Part shown: piece by piece, positions 1 to 7,371 of the stretch
Numbering within the stretch: the stretch's first letter is position 1
How the letters are laid out: the number at the start of each line of letters is the position of its first letter
Source: JAGTVG01 sp963699805
GTDB lineage: Bacteria; Bacteroidota; Bacteroidia; Cytophagales; Cyclobacteriaceae
Length of the DNA stretch: 64,000 nt
Direction: 5' to 3'
Assembly (NCBI GenBank): GCA_963699805.1
Contig: CAVOVH010000005.1
Location: 124,001 to 188,000 of the forward strand
Program-made: the position numbers and the translations under genes
Notes under the pieces: model-generated
What the model saw: only the letters and a program-made list of their open reading frames with translations
Told to the model about the DNA's origin: nothing
Databases searched by the model: none

Positions 1-1
1 C

Positions 2-364
2 CACAGCATACATAAAGTGTACTTGAGGATACCGGGTATGATCCTGATCAGTATTGGAATGATTATTTTCATTTCAGGTATTAATGCATTTAAAAATTCC
101 TGGCGTATTGGGATTGATACCAATACAAGGGATGTTTTGATCACCACCGGGATTTTTTCTTATACCCGAAATCCAATATTCCTTTTCCTAAATATTTATT
201 TCATAGGGACCTCCTTGATCTACCCAACTCCTTTTTTCATTTCATTTGCCCTGCTCACATTGATAGGGATACATCATCATATCAGAACCGAGGAGAAATT
301 TCTGAAAGAACATTATGGTAAGCCTTACCTCGAATATCATAAAAAAGTTAGAAGGTATATATAG
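2..364 (+). CDS. Isoprenylcysteine carboxyl methyltransferase (ICMT/PEMT)-like membrane protein, 5' truncated
   Basis: The reading frame is open to the left edge of the window, so the start probably lies outside; a GTG at 17 would give 115 residues, shorter than the roughly 150-220 usual for this family. The visible part has two hydrophobic segments, then the family-like stretch with GIFSYTRNPIF and a C-terminal EEKFLKEHYGKPYLEYHKKVRRYI-type tail. In ICMT and PEMT-like enzymes that tail and the preceding Arg-Asn-Pro motif form the S-adenosylmethionine site at the membrane. The substrate is unknown in bacteria. It lies 33 bases upstream of the broken CDF gene on the same strand. Confidence 0.7.
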   Translation, partial: HSIHKVYLRIPGMILISIGMIIFISGINAFKNSWRIGIDTNTRDVLITTGIFSYTRNPIFLFLNIYFIGTSLIYPTPFFISFALLTLIGIHHHIRTEEKFLKEHYGKPYLEYHKKVRRYI

Positions 365-397
365 CACACAAACATATTTCCCATAAATCAGCCTTAT

Positions 398-1266
398 ATG
401 AAAGATAGAACTAAAATTGGTTACCTGCAGGGGATCATTTCGATCATTGCCAATACATTTCTATTCGCCATAAAATTCTGGGCCGGTATATTATCCGGAT
501 CGATTGCGATCATCGCAGATGCCTGGCATACCTTATCGGATTCTCTCAGTTCGTTGGTTTTAATCATAGGAATTAAGTTCACTTCAAAAAAGTCGGATAA
601 AAAACATCCATTCGGATATGGACGGTGGGAGCAGATTACTTCCATATTTATAGCTTTTTTACTGGGTCTGATTGCTTTTGAGTTTTTAAAAGATGCGATT
701 TTAAGGCTAAAGGATAATCAGAGTGCCCATTATGGAATGCTGGCCATACTGGTTACGATCATTTCGATCATCAGCAAGGAGATTCTTGCGCAATATGCTT
801 TCCGGATCGCTAGAAAAACAAATATAATTGCGGTAAAAGCAGATGGATGGCATCAGTATTTGTACTAATAGGGATTTTCTTATCCGAACATTTCTGGCGG
901 ATTGATGGGGTAATGGGTATCATTGTCGCATTAATGCTTGGATATGCGGTATACGAAATTCTGAAGGATTCCATAAATAGCCTTCTGGGTGTCGATCCAC
1001 CGGCCTTCCTCATTTCCGGTATTCATAATATCATTTCATTGGTGATAGATTTTGATGTATATCCTCACCATTTTCATCTGCATCAGTACGGAATTCATCA
1101 GGAAATCACCTTTCAGATACGTTTAAATGAACAAATGAAAATTCAGGAAGGACATCGCCTGGCTCATGAAATAGAACAAAAGATACGCGAAGAAGTTAAG
1201 CTTAAAGTTACAATTCACATCGATCCTGCACACATTTCCTCAGGAGTTCAACAGGAACCCTCCTAA
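398..1266 (+). pseudogene. Cation diffusion facilitator (CDF) metal exporter, broken by a small internal deletion
   Basis: CDF proteins exchange Zn2+, Fe2+ or similar metals for protons across the inner membrane. The first part (398-868) has the TM2 metal motif ADAWHTLSDSLSS and the KKHPFGYGRWE loop. It ends at KADGWHQYLY and a stop. The frame from about 847 continues as SVFVLIGIF with the last membrane segment and the cytoplasmic C-terminal domain ending near 1266. In intact relatives the TM5 motif is DGWHHRSDAxSS followed by VFVLIGI, so about seven codons, including the metal-binding Asp of HxxxD, are missing as well as the frame. A 22-base deletion between short CATCA-like repeats would explain it. 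The gene would not make a working transporter as written. An assembly error is possible. Confidence 0.82.
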
Positions 1267-1272
1267 AATTCA

Positions 1273-2004
1273 TCAATTCAATTCCCGGATCCAGATATTC
1301 CGGTAGCTTACCGGATTCCCATGATCCTGAAGTTTGAGAGGTAATTTACCATGTTTGATATATTTTGGCAATCCTATATAAGGGGTATTCCCTCTCAGCA
1401 TTACATGATTCTGGACCAGAACACCATTCTGCAGCACGGTCATATAGGCAGGCCTTGCCAAGGATCCATCCTCCTGGAAGATCGGTGCTTCATAAATAAT
1501 GTCATAGGTCTGCCATTCGCCAGGAGGTCTGCACACATTAACTTGAGGCATATATTGTTTATAAATACTGGCTGCCTGGCCATTGGAATAAGTCCGGTTG
1601 TTATAGGAGTCAAGAACCTGAAGTTCATAGGTGCTCTGTAGAAAAATGCCACTGTTACCTCTTCCCTGGCTGTTACCAACCACTTCTGAAGGAGTACGCC
1701 ATTCGATATGTAACTGGCAATCTCCAAATGATTGTTTGGTCTGGATATCGCTGCCTCCTTTCTGAATGGTCATGGCTCCATCTTCGAGCTTCCACTTCAC
1801 ATCTCCACCTCCTGCACTTTCCCAATTCGAAAAATTGGTGCCATCAAAAAGAATAATGGCATCAGAGGGGGCTGAATATACTTCTCCAGGAGTAATAATT
1901 TTGGGCTCAGGTTCCCAGATCTCAGTTTCCTCGGGCTTCATTTCCTGTGCTATGGCAAAATTGATCAGGCACGTTCCGGCAAACATTAATAAAAAATTTT
2001 TCAT
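1273..2004 (-). CDS. Secreted DUF1080 (3-keto-disaccharide hydrolase family) protein
   Basis: A 243-residue protein with a signal peptide at residues 1-19 (cleavage near IAQ). The rest is a single DUF1080 jelly-roll domain, with the typical opening ILFDGTNFSNWES, a WKLEDGAM strand, and RGNSGIFLQ and YELQVLDS motifs. Members of this family act on 3-keto-glucosides or are found next to sugar enzymes; the exact substrate here cannot be told. It is convergent with the broken CDF gene (six bases apart) and divergent from cstA. The ATG at 2002-2004 directly precedes the signal peptide. Confidence 0.85.
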   Translation of the reverse strand: MKNFLLMFAGTCLINFAIAQEMKPEETEIWEPEPKIITPGEVYSAPSDAIILFDGTNFSNWESAGGGDVKWKLEDGAMTIQKGGSDIQTKQSFGDCQLHIEWRTPSEVVGNSQGRGNSGIFLQSTYELQVLDSYNNRTYSNGQAASIYKQYMPQVNVCRPPGEWQTYDIIYEAPIFQEDGSLARPAYMTVLQNGVLVQNHVMLRGNTPYIGLPKYIKHGKLPLKLQDHGNPVSYRNIWIRELN

Positions 2005-2104
2005 ATCTTCATAAATTATTATAAAAATTAACAGATTTTAATGCCAATAAAAATACAATTTTTGTCAGTTGAATTGGGGAAAACAAATAAATAATTGAAG
2101 AGAA

Positions 2105-3751
2105 ATGCTGGTCTTTATTTTTCTGGTGGCATTCATTGCTTTTTTACTGGCTTATAAAATATACGGGGGATACCTCGATAAAAAATTTGATGTTAATTGC
2201 GGGCGCCCAACACCCAGCCATACGGATTATGATGGGGTAGACCGGGTACCAACCAAAGCACCTGTGCTATTAGGACATCACTTCAGTTCCATAGCAGGTG
2301 CAGGGCCCATCGTAGGGCCGATCATAGCCGGAATTGCATTTGGCTGGCTTCCAGCTTTATTATGGATAGTATTGGGATCCATTTTTATCGGTGGAGTGCA
2401 TGATTATTCATCCCTGATGGCAAGTATCCGTCATAAAGCCAAATCTATCGGAGAAATTGCACGGATCTATATGACGCCCCTCTCTTATAAACTGTTCCTG
2501 ATCTTCATCTGGCTGGCATTGGTATATATTTTAATTGTATTTGTTGATCTGACTTCCGCCGGATTTACCACCAGTCCTTCAGTTGGTACATCTTCCATCT
2601 TTTTTATCCTGCTCGCTGTACTATTCGGGATTTCTGTAAATCGCTGGGGAATGAATTTTAAACTGGCTTCCTTCATCTTTGTCCCCCTGGTGTTCTTTGG
2701 CATTTATTTTGGTCATTTATTGCCCATCGAAAACAGTTACCTGCCTGCCATCCTGGGCGAAACCAAACGAACCTGGAATATCCTTCTTCTCATTTATTGT
2801 TTTGTGGCAAGCATCGCACCTGTTTGGATTCTTCTACAACCCCGCGACTATCTTTCTTCTTTTCTGTTGTATGCATCCCTGATTGGTGCCTTTATCGGGA
2901 TCTTGCTAGGGGGATTTGAGATCCGGTATCCCATGTTCACCACATGGAATGATATCGAAAGGGGCACCCTGTTCCCAATTTTATTCATCACCATCGCTTG
3001 TGGGGCCTGTTCCGGCTTTCACTCAATCGTCGCCTCTGGTACCACTTCCAAACAACTGAACAATGAATGCGATGCCCGTCCAATAGGTTATGGGGCGATG
3101 CTAATTGAAGGACTGGTCGCGGTCATCTCCTTGTTCACAGTGGCTATGGTATTCTCAAATAATGATATTTTAAAATCCAATCCTCTCGAAATTTATGGGA
3201 ATGGACTGGGCACTTTCCTGGAAGTATTGGGTTTCCCCTATGCCATCGGGAAATCATTTGGCATCCTGGCAGTTTCCACCTTTCTGCTTACTACGCTGGA
3301 TACTTCCACCCGGGTGGGCCGTTATATCTTCGAGGAATTCTTTGATATGAAGGGGAAAAATGCCAGGATCACGGCTACTGTTGCCACCTTGATGCTGCCA
3401 CTGGCCTTTAACTTTATGATATTAAGGGATGCTTCCGGGAATGTGATCCCTGCATGGCAGGCCATCTGGCCGGTTTTTGGGGCCACTAATCAATTACTTG
3501 CTGGCCTTGCATTGCTTGTGGTATTTGTATGGCTGAAGAAAAAAGGGAAAAATACCTTCTTCATCATCATCCCAATGCTTTTTATGCTGACAATGACGTT
3601 ATGGGCATTGGTCCAACTTATCTATCAGAGCGGATTTACCATCCTCGGGATTATTTCCTTCATTCTGCTCTGTTTGTCCATTATGTTGATCATAGAAGCT
3701 ACCCGTACCTTGAGGAAATCAGGGGGGATCCTTGAAAAGGTCGAAGCATAA
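2105..3751 (+). CDS. cstA: CstA family carbon-starvation transporter
   Basis: A 548-residue polytopic membrane protein with the CstA signature region (GHHFSSIAGAGPIVGPIIAG, GGVHDYSSLMASIRHKAKSIGE) near residues 58-115 and about 14 hydrophobic segments. CstA proteins import peptides or pyruvate under nutrient limitation. The late motif TTLDTSTRVGRYIFEE and the GATNQLLAGLAL segment are also family-typical. The protein is of the short, Bacteroidota/Gram-positive type rather than the roughly 700-residue E. coli form. It is transcribed alone, divergent from the DUF1080 gene, and ends at a strong hairpin. Confidence 0.9.
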   Translation: MLVFIFLVAFIAFLLAYKIYGGYLDKKFDVNCGRPTPSHTDYDGVDRVPTKAPVLLGHHFSSIAGAGPIVGPIIAGIAFGWLPALLWIVLGSIFIGGVHDYSSLMASIRHKAKSIGEIARIYMTPLSYKLFLIFIWLALVYILIVFVDLTSAGFTTSPSVGTSSIFFILLAVLFGISVNRWGMNFKLASFIFVPLVFFGIYFGHLLPIENSYLPAILGETKRTWNILLLIYCFVASIAPVWILLQPRDYLSSFLLYASLIGAFIGILLGGFEIRYPMFTTWNDIERGTLFPILFITIACGACSGFHSIVASGTTSKQLNNECDARPIGYGAMLIEGLVAVISLFTVAMVFSNNDILKSNPLEIYGNGLGTFLEVLGFPYAIGKSFGILAVSTFLLTTLDTSTRVGRYIFEEFFDMKGKNARITATVATLMLPLAFNFMILRDASGNVIPAWQAIWPVFGATNQLLAGLALLVVFVWLKKKGKNTFFIIIPMLFMLTMTLWALVQLIYQSGFTILGIISFILLCLSIMLIIEATRTLRKSGGILEKVEA

Positions 3752-3753
3752 AA

Positions 3754-3774
3754 AACCCCGCTTCAGGCGGGGTT
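3754..3774. terminator. Bidirectional rho-independent terminator between cstA and the thioredoxin gene
   Basis: An AACCCCGC / GCGGGGTT stem with a TTCAG loop sits directly after the cstA stop. On the minus strand the stem is followed by a run of six T, so it serves the convergent thioredoxin gene best; on the plus strand the run is TTT. Confidence 0.85.
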
Positions 3775-3806
3775 TATAAGAGCACATTGGAATTTATCAA
3801 GCAAGC

Positions 3807-4313
3807 TTAATTAGCTTCTACTTCTTTACTTTGGAGTAATATTTCATCTATGGCCTTCTTCAAGCTAGGCTTTGGCAAAGCCCCCATCGCCATCTGAGGC
3901 TGTCCTTCTTTAGGACAGAATAACAACGAAGGGATGCTGCGGATCCCGAATGCTGCAGCCAGTTCCTGCTGAGCTTCCGTATCTACCTTATAAATATGGA
4001 TCTTACCCTCATATTCTTTTGACAATTCCTCCAACACCGGGGCTACCATTTTACATGGTCCACACCAGTCTGCATAAAAATCAATCAAACAGGGAAGATC
4101 ACCTTCATACTTCCACTCTTTGTTCTGCTCGTAATTGAAAACTTTCTCGAGAAAGGTTGCTTTTGTTAAATGTTCCATTTCTGTATTCCTTTTTGTTATT
4201 GTTATTTCTCCTTTTAGTTTTTTAATATTTCCATCCTTACCTTCCGATCCACATCCACTGATCATCAAAACTGATGACAGGATTAAAACATTCAATATTG
4301 TTAATATTTTCAT
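3807..4313 (-). CDS. trxA: Thioredoxin, possible lipoprotein form with an alternative cytoplasmic start
   Basis: The thioredoxin fold carries the redox motif WCGPCK in the segment DFYADWCGPCKMVAP and the cis-Pro segment IRSIPSLL. From the ATG at 4313 the protein has 168 residues and begins with a hydrophobic stretch ending in ISGC, a plausible lipobox with Cys21 as lipid anchor, then a 24-residue polar linker. A second ATG at 4178 (Met46) begins the usual Bacteroidota thioredoxin N-terminus and would give 123 residues. It has a good AAGGA site 8 bases upstream, while the first start has only a weak one. The gene may make a membrane-anchored periplasmic form, a cytosolic disulfide reductase, or both. 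Confidence 0.88.
   Translation of the reverse strand: MKILTILNVLILSSVLMISGCGSEGKDGNIKKLKGEITITKRNTEMEHLTKATFLEKVFNYEQNKEWKYEGDLPCLIDFYADWCGPCKMVAPVLEELSKEYEGKIHIYKVDTEAQQELAAAFGIRSIPSLLFCPKEGQPQMAMGALPKPSLKKAIDEILLQSKEVEAN
4187..4191 (-). promoter_or_regulatory. Internal ribosome binding site for the short thioredoxin form
   Basis: On the minus strand AAGGA lies 8 bases before the internal ATG at 4176-4178. It is one of the better Shine-Dalgarno matches in the window, where most genes lack one, and it supports initiation at Met46. Confidence 0.5.
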
Positions 4314-4469
4314 AAGCTCTCAACTTCCATTGTATGTACGTGCAAACATATGAAAAGGTTTTCATATAATCAATGTTCTTAATGGTTTTTTTTAAAAAAA
4401 TTAAACCGTCAATTTTTAGGCTAAATGAAAATAATTTTTAACTTTCATACATTAAGCATTAATACTGAC

Positions 4470-4970
4470 ATGAAAAAGTTATTTCTTGTTCGTCATGCCA
4501 AATCATCCTGGGATAACCCATCCCTTGATGACATTGACCGCCCCCTGAACTTCAGGGGTAAAGAAAATGCCCCGGAAATGGGTGAAAGATTGAAAAAACA
4601 GGGCATTCTACCTGATTTATTGATTTCAAGTCCTGCTAAAAGGGCCAGGAGTACTGCGAAAAAACTGGCTGATAAAATGGGTTACCCGAAAAATGAAATC
4701 CTGATAAATGATGGTTTATACCATGGCGGTGATGATATGCTGATAGATATTGTGAGGAAGCTTCCGGATTCGGCTGAAAGTGTCATGTTATTTGGACATA
4801 ACCCGGGTTATACCTATTTTGCCAACCAGTTATGTAATATCAATATCTACAATATCCCGACCGCCGGGGTCGTAGCCATTGACTTTCATATAGATTCCTG
4901 GCAGGATGTCGATTTTGGAAAAGGGGAACTCGTCTTCTTTGATTATCCGAAGAATAACAAAATTAAATAG
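4470..4970 (+). CDS. sixA: SixA-type phosphohistidine phosphatase (histidine phosphatase superfamily)
   Basis: From the ATG at 4470 the protein is 166 residues and begins MKKLFLVRHAKSSW, with the catalytic phospho-accepting His in the RHAK motif. The second catalytic His is in LFGHNPGY, and the basic segment SSPAKRARSTA binds phosphate. Such enzymes remove phosphate from histidine of phosphotransfer proteins; the target is not known here. An in-frame ATG at 4425 would add 15 residues unlike the family and is not preferred. The 3' end overlaps the convergent SDR gene by 8 bases. Confidence 0.85.
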   Translation: MKKLFLVRHAKSSWDNPSLDDIDRPLNFRGKENAPEMGERLKKQGILPDLLISSPAKRARSTAKKLADKMGYPKNEILINDGLYHGGDDMLIDIVRKLPDSAESVMLFGHNPGYTYFANQLCNINIYNIPTAGVVAIDFHIDSWQDVDFGKGELVFFDYPKNNKIK

Positions 4971-5700
4971 TCTGATTCAAATTCCGGATGTCCTGGATCA
5001 CTTCCGGATGGAGATCGACATTATTAAGGAATTGAATGATCTGTTGAGCGGCCTTCTCTGGAGATAATAATTTATTTTCATCTTTCAACGACTGAAAACG
5101 ACTCCGACTGCTGAAATCATCCTCGGCAGCATGTCGGATCTGATCTTGCATATCCGTATCGATGACACCGGGAGCCAGGGAAATAATCGTAAAATCTCTT
5201 CCCCGTTCTTCATTTTCCAGTGCGGCGACTTTCGATAGCATATCAAGTGCAGCTTTTGATGAACAATATCCGGACCACCCATCGTATGGATTTTGGGAAG
5301 CACCAGAACTGATATTCAAAAGGATTTTTTTACAGGGATCGTTCTTATATTTCCGGATAAAGGCATTGGATAATAGCGCTGGGGCAGTCAGATTGACATT
5401 GTAAATACGAATAAACTCTTGATCATCGATATCTCCCAGGTATTTAATCGAACCAAGATAACCCGCATTATTGATCAAAACCACTTTCTCAAAACCACCG
5501 GCCTCATCAAAGATTGAATCTAGCTGATTCAGCAACTCCTGAGGCTGATTCAGATCGATTGACAAATGGGTAAATCTGGGATGTTCGAATTCATTACTGC
5601 GGGAGATCCCAGTGATCAGATTTGCCTCTTCCTGAATCAGGGTATTTACCAAGGCCTTTCCCAGGCCATTACTGGATCCTGTAATATAATATTTATTCAT
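4963..5700 (-). CDS. Short-chain dehydrogenase/reductase (sepiapterin or benzil reductase-like)
   Basis: A 245-residue Rossmann enzyme. The NAD(P) motif TGSSNGLGKAL lies near residues 7-17, NNAG near 79, and the catalytic Ser and YxxxK pair at NISSGAS and YCSSKAA. The overall layout resembles the sepiapterin reductase/benzil reductase branch, but the substrate cannot be assigned. The ATG at 5698-5700 is preferred over the TTG two codons earlier, because AGAGG stands six bases before the ATG. Confidence 0.82.
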   Translation of the reverse strand: MNKYYITGSSNGLGKALVNTLIQEEANLITGISRSNEFEHPRFTHLSIDLNQPQELLNQLDSIFDEAGGFEKVVLINNAGYLGSIKYLGDIDDQEFIRIYNVNLTAPALLSNAFIRKYKNDPCKKILLNISSGASQNPYDGWSGYCSSKAALDMLSKVAALENEERGRDFTIISLAPGVIDTDMQDQIRHAAEDDFSSRSRFQSLKDENKLLSPEKAAQQIIQFLNNVDLHPEVIQDIRNLNQTI

Positions 5701-5825
5701 TGGCAACCTCTTTTCCCCTTTATGGAATAAAATAACCGGAAAAGACCCAAAAAAGAAGCAACACCTGAAAATTGCTTTCTTTCATACTCAGATTGTGTTG
5801 AAACAGAACTTGAAGGGCTAGCTAC

Positions 5826-7225
5826 TTACAGGATATATTGGCTCAAATCTTTGTTCTTCACCAGTCCTTCCAGTTTTTCAGAAACATTTTCACGTGTAAT
5901 GACGATTTTGGCATTGGGTCCAATCACATCCGGCACGTCAAACAGGAAGTCGTTGAGCAGTTTGCTCATCACCGTATGCAACCTTCTAGCACCAATGTTT
6001 TCAACTTCCTCATTGATCTGAAAAGCAGTCTCGGCTATTTCTTCCAGGGCGTCATCCGTAAATTTGATTTCTATGTCTTCCGCTTTGAACAGCGCTTCAT
6101 ATTGTTTTGATAGTGCATTTTTCGGCTCTTTCAGGATCTGGAAGAAATCGGCCTTCGTCAAATTATCCAGTTCTACCCTGATAGGAAAACGTCCTTGTAA
6201 TTCAGGGATCAGGTCCGATGGTTTTGATACATGAAAAGCCCCGGCAGCAATAAAAAGTATATGATCCGTATTCACCACACCATATTTGGTATTGACCGCA
6301 CTTCCTTCAACGATGGGTAGCAAGTCACGTTGAACCCCTTCACGGCTCACATCGGGGCCTGATCCTCCCTTATTTCCCCCTCCGGCAATCTTATCAATTT
6401 CATCGATGAAGATGATTCCGGTATTCTCTGCCTTGAGAATGGCTTCCTCTTTCACTTCATCCATATCAATCAATTTGGCAGATTCCTCTTCCAGAAGGAT
6501 CTTCCTCGCTTCTTCTATGGTGACTTTTCGTTTTTTGTTTTTCTTTGGCAGCATATTGCTTACCATCTCCTGCAGATTGATCATCGAAGCTTCGTCGATC
6601 ATCCCGCCCCCGATCATTCCAATTCCTGAGCTGGCAGGTTGTCTGATATTGATCTCGATTTTACGATCATCCAACTCTCCTCTTTGCAATTTTTCCCGGA
6701 ATTTTTCCCGGGTTTTTTCATTTAATTCATAATCATCCGTGGATCCATTTCCTTTTCACCCTCTATCGATCTTTGCGGCCGCAGGGCAGGGGGTTTCATC
6801 GGAGGTATCAAAACATCGAGAATGATATCTTCAACCATCTGGGTGGCTTTTTCCTTCACCTCCTCTTTCTTGTTTGATTTTACAAGATTAACAGATTGTT
6901 CGACCAGATCACGTACCATACTTTCCACATCACGGCCAACATATCCAACTTCCGTAAATTTTGAGGCTTCAACTTTCGCAAAGGGTGCCTCCGCAATTTT
7001 CGCCAATCTTCTCGCGATCTCCGTTTTACCAACTCCGGTGGTGCCGATCATCAATATGTTATTGGGAATGATCTCTCCCTGGATCTCTTTATCGGCATTC
7101 ATCCTTCTCCAACGGTTTCTCAGGGCAATGGCAACATTTCTTTTAGCATCATTTTGACCTATGATGTATTTATCCAATTCGGTAACAATTTCCCGCGGCG
7201 TTAAATATTTATTTCTATCTAACAT
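5826..7225 (-). pseudogene. hslU: HslU, ATPase subunit of the HslUV protease, with one frameshift
   Basis: HslU unfolds substrates and feeds them to the HslV peptidase. The N-terminal part (7225 down to about 6752) has IIGQNDAKRNVAIALRNRWRR and the Walker A motif GTTGVGKTE at residues 61-69. The second part has the Walker B segment GIIFIDEIDK, the LLPIVEGS motif, the sensor region and the C-terminal ending DLSQYIL that docks into HslV. The two parts join if one base is restored in the run at about 6751-6757; the joined product would be about 466 residues, normal for the family. All family motifs are intact, so a sequencing or consensus error is more likely than decay. No hslV is in the window. 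The gene lies downstream of lon on the same strand. Confidence 0.88.
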
Positions 7226-7371
7226 ATTTCAATTCTTTAATATCCACATTTCATTTTTTTTTCACGCTTCCGCAAATTCTGTATGATTTCTTTTCCTCAA
7301 TATAGGGTTACGCATCCCGGAATCATTGAATGATTAAATTCCTGCATAGCTGAATTATCAGATCCGGAATT

